Source: Aphelenchoides besseyi (taxonomy: Eukaryota > Nematoda > Chromadorea > Rhabditida > Aphelenchoididae). From it: 64,000 bases of DNA. Below are positions 10,322 to 21,100 of the stretch, piece after piece. Location: NCBI GenBank assembly GCA_024699855.1, contig JAMPIQ010000003.1, positions 124,001 to 188,000 of the forward strand, in the 5' to 3' direction. How positions within the stretch are numbered: the first letter of the stretch is position 1; the number at the start of each line of letters is the position of its first letter. Under the pieces are notes generated by a model. That model saw only the letters and a program-made list of their open reading frames with translations, had not been told where the DNA came from and searched no databases. The translations under genes and the position numbers were made by a program.

Positions 10322-11489
10322 TTCTGATTGAAACGACGAGTGGATTCTTCTTTTTAACGTTCGTCACTCACACAGTACTTTTTCTGTTTTGTAGTGTTCA
10401 GTTTGTACTCTCCGACAAACGCACGAAGATAAAAAATGTAGTCACGAAATAATTGGCTCAGTGACGCTCAGAACTTGAGCAGAAAATTAATTTTAGTTCT
10501 TTTGGAATCCACTGGAAATCATCAAAAAGATGTTTCAACTTATGTCTCAAAACTTGAAGCACAACCAACACGATGCTTCTCAATCATCAGTCTAAAAGTT
10601 TTTTAGGTAAACAAAAATGGAAGTTTTGAGGAATTTCCGACTTCTTAACTCGAACTCTGAAATAATGACGGACAAATAGGAACGACAAGTCAATTGACAT
10701 TCGTGGTCCAAAAATCAAAATTCACAATCTCCATTAACCTGAAGTTGATCACCTTGCTTCTTTTACTACACTAGTAATTCAATTTCCAATGTTTGAGCAG
10801 AGCCGTTCAGTAGACCACACAGTTCGCCGGTGCCGAATAGTGTGTGAACGCAAAAATCTTTCGTTTTTGAAATAGAATGTTGTAATAGGCTCTTCAGTTT
10901 AATGCATGGAAGTCTTTGCTTAAACAAATCCAATGGTCGTTGAAGAGTGTTAAGTCCATGGTATTTAAAATGCGATTTTAATTACCGAGACTTCTCTTGT
11001 TCATGAATCGAGAATTAGATCAGTTAAAGGTCTTATGGAACTTAAGTTGTATCAACAAATCCGTTGCTATTCATGATTGATCTCCAAACTTCTTTTAGAT
11101 CAGAAGGTTCTGTCATAAGAACGCAGAAGTTCTTAGGTCAAAAGCTATGGAGTGCTTGAAAAAATCATTTGGTTTCCTGATCGAGAAGATAAATTCAGCT
11201 GACATGTTTATTCACGTTCTGACAACATTTGAAATCGACGCTTATTTTGCTCTCGACTATCCATCAAGTTGCATTCAATTTGCTGTTTCGTAAGCTACAG
11301 AGGTCAACACTAATTTTATGCCTCAGCTGCAACCTTATATTCTTTAGAATGTTTAAATCTGTCAATAGCTATAAATGTTTAATAGCTACCTCGTAAGGTA
11401 ACATAAGTGATCAAGGACAAAAAATCTTGAGTTTGATTAGGTACAAATTAAGAGAGAATACAAAAAGTCAAGCTTGCAACTTAAAGAAC
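10322..11489. other. Intergenic, nothing recognised
   Basis: AT-rich DNA with no open frame resembling an exon on either strand and no clear repeat. Confidence 0.4.
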
Positions 11490-11864
11490 TCAATTTATGA
11501 ATCTTCTATTCGCTTGTTCTGCTCTACGATAACGACGACGGGCATTGATGAACCATCGTCTGACTTTGCCTACAGTTGATCCCATCTCAGTGAACATTCG
11601 ACTTAGCGCAAGTGCATCCGGATAATGCATTTCAGTGAAATAGTCAGGTAAGATGTTTTGTGATTGTTGTGTCTTGAGATCGGAGTCATGTGAAGCATTA
11701 CGCCAAACGCGGACCAACCGATACACTCCGAGTGTCACGACTACGGTCGTGATCCTTGCTTCGGGCCATTGATCGATCGTTAAATTGATGGGAAAATCCA
11801 AATTGAATGTAAGGCAAACATTCGATTTGGGTTTTTTACGATCGTTTTGTTTGCGCCTCATCAT
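11490..11864 (-). CDS. Small TALE-class homeodomain protein
   Basis: A single 124-residue ORF begins MMRRKQNDRKKPKS. Residues ~75-115 read ILPDYFTEMHYPDALALSRM and then VRRWFINARRRYRR, the recognition helix of a TALE homeodomain. WFINARRR is the form seen in Meis/TGIF/Irx proteins, with the invariant W, F, N and R of helix 3. A YPDALA segment sits where TALE domains have the YP loop between helices 1 and 2. The N-terminal arm is poorly conserved and helix 1 is hard to align, so the domain is divergent. No Meis, PBC or IRO box is visible. It ends seven residues after helix 3. It could be the last exon of a larger gene, a small DNA-binding protein or a decaying copy. Confidence 0.65.
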   Translation of the reverse strand: MMRRKQNDRKKPKSNVCLTFNLDFPINLTIDQWPEARITTVVVTLGVYRLVRVWRNASHDSDLKTQQSQNILPDYFTEMHYPDALALSRMFTEMGSTVGKVRRWFINARRRYRRAEQANRRFIN

Positions 11865-11870
11865 TTAAGG

Positions 11871-12166
11871 TGTTTATGAGACGACCACCCATCGAGTTTA
11901 CGATCGATCAATTGCCCGAAACAGCGGCTCCTCCCAGATTGTCATCCCACCAATCACTATAAAAAGCCGCTACCATTCACCAATAAATCAGTCTTCACAA
12001 AACATTTGAAAATTTGTCGTGACACCGAGTTCTCTCCAAGTGATTCCTGTCTTCCGCCAGCCTCACGAGCGGTCGTACTCGTGAGCGCTTTCCGAAATTG
12101 TACATTTGTCCGCTCATCAATAAACGTCGATATTCTTATCCACTGTTTGGAGTGCAGGACACAACA
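11871..12166 (+). repeat. Possible solo LTR or promoter-polyA cassette
   Basis: A TATAAAAAG box near 11959 is followed by AATAAATC at about 11982, a second CAATAAACG at about 12118 and an end in ACAACA. Starting at TGTTTATGAG, this has the layout of an LTR (TG to CA, TATA, AATAAA). No target-site duplication was found, so the boundaries are guesses. Confidence 0.25.
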
Positions 12167-12419
12167 GTGATCGTTCTTTTTTACACCGAGTATCAGAAGA
12201 ACCCTAAAAAAATAAGTGAACTGAAGTAAAGTTGTTTCTGTTACGTTGTAATCACAAAACTCAATTCCTTAATAGCTATTCATCTTATAGGTGGTAAACG
12301 ATGCTTTCGATAGTTTTGTGAACAAGTCAAATTTGACAAATGTGGAAACATCTTCTTGAGCACCAACGTGCAGCTTTTTTATGCTTCACATCGAGCGATT
12401 TCAAGGTTTGGAACACCTA

Positions 12420-12715
12420 AACTGTCACTAAAAGAAAAGAATGCAAAAACTTACTAACAAAACAGTCAACTAGTTGCTCATTGATTGACGGCATCCAGAC
12501 TACGGGATACAAGGAAATTTTGCTGATCTTCGGTTTGGCTAAAGCGAAACTCAACAACGATTCTTGTTCTGTCATTGGCTTTTCGCCAAGCTTTTCGAAT
12601 TTGCAAAGCCAACGACCATTTTGCTCGCATTGAAGACGAACTTCTGAACCATAAAGTCGTCTTTGGATGATCAGAGCGAAATCTTTGGAAATGACCTTAA
12701 AAAGTGTTAGCAAAA
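12420..12715 (-). CDS. Unrecognised exon(s)
   Basis: An open segment reads VISKDFALIIQRRLYGSEVR and ISKISLYPVVWMPSINEQLV, bounded by a GTAAGT donor on the 3' side (about 12455). It has the look of a nematode F-box-associated or similar lineage-specific protein, but I do not recognise the family. The N-terminus was not found, so the gene model is incomplete. Confidence 0.35.
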
Positions 12716-13601
12716 ATTCACCAACTAAAACTTAGCATTGCTCGAAAAACATGTTTTTCATTTGGGTGTTTCAAAAAAGCCGAATGTGGGATTCAAAGTG
12801 ACGCAAGAATGTTTCCCAAGCAAATCTCCTACACAAGAGTTGTTTTTGGTTGACAGGTTCCATTTTAATGAAGATGAAATTAGCGACTGGTTTTCAAGTC
12901 CCAACGTTTGTATCTATACTCGCGTATCTGCACTACAACAGCAATTTTTGCTTATCAGGCATTTCCTTTACTGTTGCTTAATTTCAAATCGAACGTTTGC
13001 TCTGCAGCTAAAGCAACTCAAAGGGCTACGTGAATCAATATGGGAAGATTAGTGTCCATCAGCTTTTGCAACCAAAAAGATTCTTGTGACGTAGTTCTTA
13101 TTCTTTTATGGTGATTCCCTTCATTTTGTTGAATCACAAGTTTACACATTTCTGTTGGTCATTGCAATAAACAGCTCATAATATGTTGTAAAATGTCAAG
13201 AGCGGTTTTATGGTTGTTGTTGGGAAACAACAGATACTTTTAATGTGTAGAGCACCTACTAAGCTGTTAAGTATTTCATTTAAAAATTTCGATTCAGAAC
13301 TTCTACACTTAAAAGAACTTCAAACGCAGTAAAACCTCCTTAAAAATAACTTTGACAATGATTTAAAAATGTCATCTCAATGTGTGATTTAAAAGACGAC
13401 GGTAACAAGTTGAGATTGCAAAGAAAGAAGACGAATATTACTAAACTTATTTCTATTTCGTGTTATTGATCTATTATTATTCTCTTATCTTTGGATTCGC
13501 TTTCAATCGGTTTGTCTATCATGGTTTCTACTGATCCATAATCTTACTAGCTCCAAATTTCAATCATGAATTGGAAATAGAAAGTTTATTCAGTTTAAGG
13601 C
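12716..13601. other. Intergenic
   Basis: A 104-codon plus-strand frame exists at 12738-13052 but has no family match or splice context. The rest is AT-rich and featureless. Confidence 0.3.
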
Positions 13602-14553
13602 TTACAAACGAGCTCCTACACCTCCACTGACAACGTGAGTTTCTCCCGTCACATACGACGCATCGTCGGAGACCAAATAGGCAACTGCAGAAGCGACTTC
13701 ATGCGGCGATCCGTTTCTGCCCATGTCATTTTTGGCTTCTTCGCTCAACTCCGGTTTCTTCACTTTTGGATCCCAAATCTAAAACCAGAACCAAACATAC
13801 AAATAAAAACTTCAACTCACAGCTTGACTAAACCGGGTTTCGATAACTCCAGGAGCAACACAATTGACACTAGAACGAAAATTCAGTAGCTTCTCATCAC
13901 ACTTACCGAATGTTCATAGGTGCCAATCCCTGGGCAAATGCTTTGGTCATGGCCAACAGAACGGTTTTAGTTACACCGTAAACCGCCAACTTTGGATGCG
14001 GTTTATAAGCGCCGATTGAAGCGTTGAAAATGATATTACCGCCACTGAAATCCCATTGTAAAAGTGGAACGATTATTCTCTACTTACCCGGTCTTGGCCA
14101 TGATTGGCGCCACTTTTTGAGTCAACACAAACGCGGCTTTGCAATTCAAATCGAAAGTTTTGTCCCACGCCTCTTCGCTGATGCCCATAAGATCGCCGTA
14201 GTAAGGATTGATTCCCGCATTGTTGATCAGAATGTCGATTCGATAGAACTTGTCCAGAGCAAACTGCAAAAGTTTGTCACGATCCTCTGCATTGCCGATG
14301 TGACACGTGATTCCCGCTACTTTCTTTTCATCGAGTCCCGATTTCACCAAGTACTCAACTGCCTCATCGACGTTCTTTTGTTTTCGCGAACTCACGACCA
14401 ATTTCGCTCCTTCGTGACCCAAACGTTCGGCAATAGCGAGTCCGATTCTAAACCACGACGTAGTTCGCACACAGAATCCGCTTACCCTTGAGTTCCGGCC
14501 GTAATTACCGCTACGCGATCTTCCAATCGATGAGCGTTGAATTTAAAAGACAT
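13602..14553 (-). CDS. Short-chain dehydrogenase/reductase, DHRS4-like, with putative peroxisomal signal
   Basis: Five exons give about 265 residues beginning MSFKFNAHRLEDRVAVITAG. The cofactor motif appears as TAGTQGIGLAIA (TGxxxGxG with Ala replacing the first Gly). The NNAG motif is DILINNAGINPYYG. The catalytic triad is visible as NASIGAY, then AVYGVTK (Ser, Tyr, Lys). VNCVAPGVIETRF and ASYVTGETHVVSGG follow, as in DHRS4-type NADP(H)-dependent carbonyl/retinal reductases. The protein ends GARL, and the last three residues ARL fit the peroxisomal PTS1 consensus, in line with DHRS4 (SRL in mammals). Introns lie at about 14449-14486, 14046-14087, 13871-13906 and 13782-13820. The start ATG gives the standard N-terminal length for the family. 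Confidence 0.9.
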
Positions 14554-14876
14554 TTTTGGCGAAACTGACTACTCACTCGGCTGATGTGAAACGCGACGAT
14601 CGGTTCGCTGCTACAAATTACGTAGTTTTCTGTTCAAAAGACTACAAAATGCGAAGTGAAAGCACAAGTTTATTCGCTTTTCTTCTAATCAAAATAAACG
14701 TTGGAGTTGCTCGTCACTGATTACTCTGTCGTGAAGTGCTCGCTGATTGTAACACATAGACTGTTTCGATTGTTCGTAGGCTTCTCGGCGTCTCAACTTT
14801 GTTCGGACCGTGTGCCGTTCACCACATAATTTGTTTTCTGTATACCCACTTGTTGTGCTCTTAACCCTCGACCACC

Positions 14877-14983
14877 CGCCCAAAACTGAAAGTTTTTGAT
14901 CTCTCGCCCGTTAAACTTAACACGTGAATTGCGGCTGCTCGAATGGTCAATTTGGGTGTGAAATGATTGATCGGTTGAAGCGG
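14877..14983 (+). repeat. Diverged direct repeat, unit 1
   Basis: Shares CCAAAACTGAAA, AAACTTAA(C)CACGTGAA, TGCGG and GATTGATC(A/G)GTTGAAGCG, in the same order, with the segment at 15402-15479. Confidence 0.55.
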
Positions 14984-15401
14984 TGCAAACCAATCGGGCG
15001 AACGTTTTGAGGATTTCATTTGAACTGATTGAGCGAACTGAAGGCTCCGAACAAAATCGAACGTGGGTCATACGCTTTCAATCGAAGAAACTAAGATCAT
15101 AAGTCATCGATTACAAACACTGAAGAAGAATGTTGACCAAACGGCAATTCGAAAGAATCCAACGATCAGAACTGAACACGGAACGCTCGTTCTGTACTCA
15201 GAAATTTGCTTTTCGGGCAGCGAAAAACATTCGGCCATTGACTTTTTGATTGTTTCTTGATCGAAACGGATTGAACAGTCATTGAGTACAACGCGTTGGT
15301 GTGCTTTGGTTTCGTGACCAAATGCTATCGAACGTTCAAAAGCCCAACTGACAACCCCATGCTCAACACATCGATTGTACTTGGCGTGCCCATCGACTGA
15401 C

Positions 15402-15479
15402 CGCCAAAACTGAAAAACTTTTAATCCGAAAAACTTAACCACGTGAACTGCGGTTGAACTGATTGATCAGTTGAAGCGA
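15402..15479 (+). repeat. Diverged direct repeat, unit 2
   Basis: Second copy of the 14877-14983 segment, with about 30 bases missing from the middle. Confidence 0.55.
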
Positions 15480-15944
15480 AATTTTTGCGACTGGAACTCG
15501 TCAACTTCCTCGGTTTCTGTGTTTTGGATTGGGCAAAGCACCACGATTGAACTCAACGATCTAACCGAATGCAACTGGACACCGAGAGACTTTGGATGAA
15601 AACGCTTTACATCGATTGGTCTCGTACTTGAAAGATCAATTGCAAGATAGGAGACAACCAAATTGAGCCCAACGTTCGTGAGTGTTTATTGTGAGGACGA
15701 TCGGGTCTATTGGATCGGGAACTGGGGCACTTGGTTTCAACGACCGGGATCGTTTTCTGAGGGCACGTGGATTTAACGGATCAGTTGAGTTGTTTGTGCG
15801 AGTTTATTGGGAAATTTTAGTCTTGTTCGAGTGGATCCTTTAAATAACAACATAAAGTAAACAAAGAAAGGAAACTGAAATTGACGTTACGAGCGATAAA
15901 TAAGAAGGGCAATCGAACACTCTTTTGGGATCAAACTTACGCGC

Positions 15945-16676
15945 TCAATCGTCGCGTGGGCTTCGTGAAACAGAACGATCGGACGGCGTACGAGAACGTC
16001 CATTGCCATTGCGTTCGGCCGGCGAAGGCGATCGGGAGTTTTTGCGTGGTGCCGGTGATGCCGAGCGACGATCATCGATGGGTGAGCGAGAAGGCGAGCG
16101 CTTGGCCGGACTGACGCTTCGCGTGTCGGAACGACGCGAACGACGATCACGTGGTGATTCCGAGCGGGTGTGGGAGCGTCTCGGACTACGGGAACGAGTG
16201 CGTCCTAAAAAAGAGGGAGATTGAAGAGCTGTTGTATTCGAGTTCTTACCTCGTCCTCCACGTCGATCGTCACGATATTCACGACCGCCGCGTCGATCGC
16301 CGCTGAAACCGCCGGAGCGCGGTTTTCCTTTGGCCATTTCGACGACGACGCTAAAAGAATACGATAAGAATTAAAACGAAGTTCCAAACTCACCGCATTC
16401 CCATCATCGAGCGTCCGTTCAAGTCGTGGACGGCGTCCTGAAAGAAGAAGCGTGAAAGGAATTCGGAAACAGAAACTTACGTCCGCATCTCGTGGGTCCG
16501 CAAACTCAACAAAACAATAACCGCGCTTCAACAAAATGTCACGGATTCGTCCGTAGCCTTTGAAGAAACGTTCCACGTCGCGTTCGCGACATTCGTACGG
16601 GATGTGGCTGAAAACGTTGCTTTCAATTTCAAAACGCTTCTTGCTGGACTTACCCGCAATAGACTCGTGAACTCAT
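15945..16676 (-). CDS. SR-family splicing factor (single RRM plus RS domain)
   Basis: The five exons are separated by introns of about 40-60 nt (16605-16650, 16439-16480, 16353-16394, 16205-16249). The start [20 protein letters not shown] opens an RRM with RNP2 (VYCGHI) and RNP1 (RGYCFVEF). [13 protein letters not shown] and [15 protein letters not shown] are nearly the wording of the SRSF4/5/6 group. A Gly/Arg linker ([20 protein letters not shown]) leads to a C-terminal RS domain rich in [12 protein letters not shown] dipeptides, ending [14 protein letters not shown]4-6 carry a second RRM with SWQDLKD; that domain is absent, so this is a one-RRM form such as the shorter nematode rsp proteins. 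It acts in the nucleus in exon definition and alternative splicing. It is divergent from the Dr1 gene across a 520-bp shared upstream region. Confidence 0.9.
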
Positions 16677-17197
16677 TTTGGTTAAAAACGTTAAGAATCG
16701 AATAAACTGAAAATAAAAGACGTTGAGTTCGATCGTTGAGCTCGGCGGATTTTTGGACAGCCGGAAAGAAACGCGACCGTGTGGTAGGGACAAAAAGTGA
16801 GCGAATGAACGAAAAACGTCGAGTCTCCGCTGCTTTTTAAGCGCAGCAGAAGGACGCACCACGGGGACAGACGCTCGATGACGCCGCTTACGCACACTCC
16901 TTTGTTGCGTGCCGTTGAGAGCCGCAAAATGGCGCCAAATTTCCGAAACACAAAGGTGAGGGAGAGCGCAAATAAGAATTCGGGGTCGCTTTGGGAAGGA
17001 AATCCTATCGAGGCGTTCTGCCACGAAAATTCTCCGAACGCGAGCGATTTCGCAAGAGCGTCGACACGTCGCTTTGACAACGCGAATTCCGTATACGAAC
17101 CATAAAATCGATAGGAATTGAACTGCGTACTTCCACAAGAATCTTTCTCTTGGTTCTACTTTTTCCAGAAAACAAACTTCAAGATAGTCGATTTCAG
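16677..17197. promoter_or_regulatory. Divergent promoter region of SR factor and Dr1
   Basis: This 520-bp stretch separates two head-to-head genes. It contains an E2F-like palindromic site, ATGGCGCCAAAT, at about 16929-16940, and a TTTCAG acceptor immediately before the Dr1 ATG, consistent with trans-splicing or a 5'-UTR intron. Open frames here look like chance frames in GC-richer DNA. Confidence 0.45.
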
Positions 17198-17745
17198 ATG
17201 GCCGATGATGAAGAGACCTCGTCCTTGCCGCAGAAGGGTCTCAATCAGATCATCAAAGACGTGTTGCCGGACGTGCGTATTGCCAATGAGTCCCGCGAAC
17301 TTTTGAATCAAACATGCGTGGAGTTCGTGAAGCACGTCGCACGCGAAGCCCAACGAATCTCCGCCAACGATCAACGCAAAACAATCTACCACGAGCATGT
17401 CCAGAAGGCCCTTCAAAACTTGGGTTTCCCATCCGACTACGTCGACGCCGCGGATTCGGTTTTGGACGAGTGTAAAGTGGCGGCGGAGAAGCGATTGAAA
17501 CGCAAAAACTCTCGACTGGACAAGTGCGGAATCTCTGAAGAGAAATTGTATCAAATTCAACAGGTCGGTTGTTGACGTTTCTCTTTTTTGATACTCTCGC
17601 TTTTCAGGATTTGATCGCCAAAGCGCGGCGCGAAGAAGCCGAGAAACAGGCCGCTGCTCTCCAGTTGCCACAAACTTCGACCGCTCCGACGCCAATCGGC
17701 GATTTTGTTTGCAATCCCACGGCTTCCGAAGATTACGACGCATGA
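17198..17745 (+). CDS. DR1: Negative cofactor 2 beta (Dr1), TBP-binding histone-fold repressor
   Basis: Two exons (17198-17563, 17608-17745) encode 167 residues. The N-terminus MADDEETSSLPQKGLNQIIK leads into a histone fold (residues ~12-95) with VLPDVRIANESRELLNQTCV, EFVKHVAREAQRIS, KTIYHEHVQKAL and LGFPSDYV. All of these are characteristic of NC2-beta/Dr1. It pairs with NC2-alpha (DRAP1), clamps TBP on DNA and blocks TFIIA/TFIIB entry, repressing TATA-dependent transcription. The C-terminus is a Gln/Ala-containing region as in other Dr1 proteins. Length is close to the usual ~176. The start ATG directly follows TTTCAG, a likely trans-splice acceptor. TGAAATAAA joins the stop codon and polyadenylation signal. 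Confidence 0.95.
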
Positions 17746-17847
17746 AATAAACTTGTGTACATTGCTTCTGCGCTCAATTTCATTCCAAGAGTTTAATTCT
17801 CGATACTTGAGGGCTAAGCCAAAGAAGGTACCAATTTCGTTTTTCGG

Positions 17848-18111
17848 ATGCCGTTGAATAAGTTCGAGTTTGCCGGCCAGTCGGGAGTCGCCGAGATGAT
17901 CGATCGATTCCAAGACAATCAAATGGAAGTGGATGTGTCGGAGGAGAAGGCGAAGAGAATTCAAATTTGGACCAATTTTTGGGACGAGAGCGAAGAAAAC
18001 GAAAAGTTTTTCTTTTCGGACTTACGGTCAGTTCATTTCTTTGTTTCCGTCGATTCTCATCGTTTCAGAGACGAACTCATGAAGCCGATCAGTCCCGGGA
18101 ATCAGAGTTAA
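17848..18111 (+). CDS. Small acidic protein of unknown function downstream of Dr1
   Basis: Two exons joined at DLR/DELM (intron about 18028-18068) give 72 residues: MPLNKFEFAGQSGVAEMIDR, then an acidic/aromatic segment ending FWDESEENEKFFFSDL and a tail MKPISPGNQS. It is short, mainly helical-looking and soluble. It lies about 100 bp after Dr1 on the same strand, and its own polyadenylation signal CAATAAAC lies at about 18139. The spacing would allow an operon with Dr1, although Dr1 has its own AATAAA. I do not recognise the family. Confidence 0.6.
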   Translation: MPLNKFEFAGQSGVAEMIDRFQDNQMEVDVSEEKAKRIQIWTNFWDESEENEKFFFSDLRSVHFFVSVDSHRFRDELMKPISPGNQS

Positions 18112-21100
18112 GGTTCCCATCACAAATTTTTCGATTTTTTCAATAAACATCTTTGATCGTAGGCTGACTACTCGTGATCCGACAATCGAAGGTCTTTTGA
18201 ATTAAACTTGTTGATTCTCTCTTGTACCGTAGACGATGAAAAGACGAATTAGAAACGCGACGCTGGAGCATTGATTGCTTTCTGTAGACTCGTGAGCTCA
18301 AAGATTGCGATCCGAAGTTCTAATTTGCACCCAATTTGTGTGCGAATTAGTCGCTTCTTGCGCTTCTCATTTCCACGTACCCCCTTGTTTTTGTTCTTCG
18401 AATGTACCCAATCGAATCAGCATCAAACACGAATCAACATCAAAAGACTGCAAATCGCAATCGACATTCCGACTTATATACGAATTTTTACACTTCTTTT
18501 GCAGGTTTCTATTTTTAGCCTCCGCATCGGTCGTAACTTCGATTTTGCAAGATCGTGGTGGGAAATTGAAGGAAAGAATGTGCTTTACGTTTTGCTTGTA
18601 ATAACCGTGGGTAGTCGAAGCTCTTGTTCGTAAACATACTCGATTTCGAAACAACGATCACTTTAAGGTTCATGGTCGACGGCAACGTTCTCGAAATGGT
18701 CGTTCGATGTGATTGAGAGCCTGTGGGAGTTCTATGTTGCCAAAAAGAGTCTTTAGACTTTTCCGGACTAACGACATTAAAGTGCTTTCGGTTGTTGTTC
18801 TTCGTCATTGAGTTTATTTTCGAGTTTAATCGAATTGGGACGCTCGCGAAGACTTCCGAGTGACGTGCAAGCGCGAACCTCCGGGTCAGCATCATCATTT
18901 GAATACTCGAACTTGTGATACGAAAGCAGACGCTCTCGAGAGAATCACGTGTGAAGGCTTGTGATCGCACTCCAAATGCACGATGTCGATCGGAATGCGG
19001 ATTTCGCGACGATGACAAATTTTCTCTCTTCGTCATTCGCGCCGAAAAATTGAGCAGCACGCAAATGAGTGATGTTAAATTTCACGCACGAAAAACGGTA
19101 AAATTTCCAAAACATCGAACTTTTCACCTGCGTCTCACACGCACGTTTGTCGTCATTTCCTGATGGACAAAAAATGAAAAATGATCTTCCAATGGTTCTT
19201 TGTAATCTACGGTTAGAACGAGCGTCTTCGATTCGTGTGCTCAAGAGACTTCTCTCCGATCGATTTCCACGGTTTCGAAACGCCGAAAAAGCGTATCGTC
19301 GATATTTTTGGATCGGCGTTTTATTTTTGGGGGCGCCAAAAATAAATCGATTTTTAAAGACGCAAAATTCGTCCTGGGAATCAAATCGAATGACCTCGCG
19401 AGTCTTCTTTTTCGGGCGTGGTCCGCGTCTTTGTTCGCGCGGACTGGTGAGTCGCTCGACCGGCGCTTACGGTAAGCGCCGGTCGAGCGACTTTTGTCGA
19501 ATGTTTTCGTCTGATTCTTAGGCGTGGTGGTGGTTGCAAACTGGAGCGGTAAACAGATGAGCGTAATCGATTTGTTGTTGGGAAAATGACGTTTAATCGT
19601 TCAGTTGGTCGGTTAATCGGACTGCGGGATTTCGGCGTCATCGTCACCGCGTTTCGAAAATGCGAAATTCGCGAGTTTTTGCCAAATTTGCTATTTTTAG
19701 TTATTCTGCGCAAAAACAAAAGCGTGTGCGTCGTGGTGTGTGATAACGAGTTTTTGGGTGCTTGCGAACTCGACGCAAAACCGCTAAATCGCCCACGGCA
19801 ACGCACGGATCGGAGTTTAGGGAATTCGCCCAAACATGACGCTTTAAACTCTCCAACCACAACCTCAATCATTCCTCGAATTTTTTCTCCAAAAAATGAC
19901 CGTAAACACCCGCAAACTGGAAACGTTCGAAGGAGTTCGCGTGTGTCTTCGTTTACCGTAGGAACACAAGCGACCCAAATACTCTCAACGGAGACGCTTT
20001 CTATCGTACGATCGAAACACAACTCGAACATAAGTCGGATAGCACAACGATTTCTCAACAACACACAAACCAAAGTCTACTCATCATCGCCTGCAATGAG
20101 TGAACACAAAGAGAAACTTTAGGTTGAACTCAATTGCTCAAAACCACCTGCTCAAAGAACCAATCGAAGACGATTCTCTGCGCCCAAATAGACGAAGATA
20201 GAAAACTCACTTCTTTCCGAGCATCAAGTGTTCAATCACAAACCAAAAAGGTTATCACAAAGACGCGTTTCTTATGACGTTCAGTCGAATCAATGGCACA
20301 AAAGTTGAAAAAAATTCGAATTTTATTTTGAGATCAAAAACGAAAATAAATACAAGTTAAAGCAGAAAAACTTTGGCTATTCGCTTCTACACGTCGAGTG
20401 AATTTGAGAGATCCATGAATGAGAACAACAACAACCATATTAGTCATTTGAGTGAGGCCACCGTAATCATCTCTTTGGTCTTTTCGGCGCTTTCAAGACA
20501 ACGTCGATTTGAGCCATCCGTGTGGTTGAAGCCAACTGTAGACGATAACAGTGGTGATCGATTAATAGCAGTATTAGTCGGAATCGATAGTGATCAGTAC
20601 AAATCCGCACAATCGTCCGTGTTCCCAAAACGCCACGGCGGAAGGCAAGTCATTGCGAATCGTTTGAAAAGTTAGCGTGTGCAAAACTGACTCTCCACTC
20701 TCAACGCTGCGCTTTTATAACCCAACGGTCACGCCCAAAAAAACGGGCGGGGCGAAACGTCGACTTTTTTTTGGACATCTACGAACGGCGTCATCAGGGG
20801 CCAAAAAAATCAGACTCTACGTCGCCTTCCTACCGTACGCATCTTTCCCGATCGAATGTCGACGCTTTGACGCGCCAAAAACGCTGACCGGCTGATCGGT
20901 CCTCTGACCGTTCGGATTTCGTTCTTCGAACAGACGCAAACATGACGCAAAAACGCCATTCGCAAGATTTCAACGTCCGTTGCAACAACTCTTCTTAACA
21001 TTGAGACGTCGAAGGACCAACAAGTAAAGGAAATGTTGAGAGCAAGAAGAGCACGTTAAAAACGTTGAAAATGTTGGGTACTGTGTCGATGTTTATCTCA

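Larger units (their letters stand above)
14554..15944. other. Intergenic with a diverged short duplication
   Basis: No gene recognised. It contains two related ~80-107-bp segments, listed separately, and many short open frames on both strands. Confidence 0.4.

Noticed and set aside
14873..15070. Short minus-strand ORFs between the SDR and SR genes
   Set aside because: No splice signals that join them, and they overlap the diverged repeat units.
17156..17743. 195-codon minus-strand ORF
   Set aside because: Antisense shadow of the well-supported Dr1 gene.
19451..19491. Rho-independent terminator
   Set aside because: The palindrome has no loop and no T-run, and the genome is eukaryotic.
19381..20073. 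230-codon minus-strand ORF
   Set aside because: It is low-complexity in composition, with no domain, splice context or start environment, and lies in a block where long frames are frequent on both strands.
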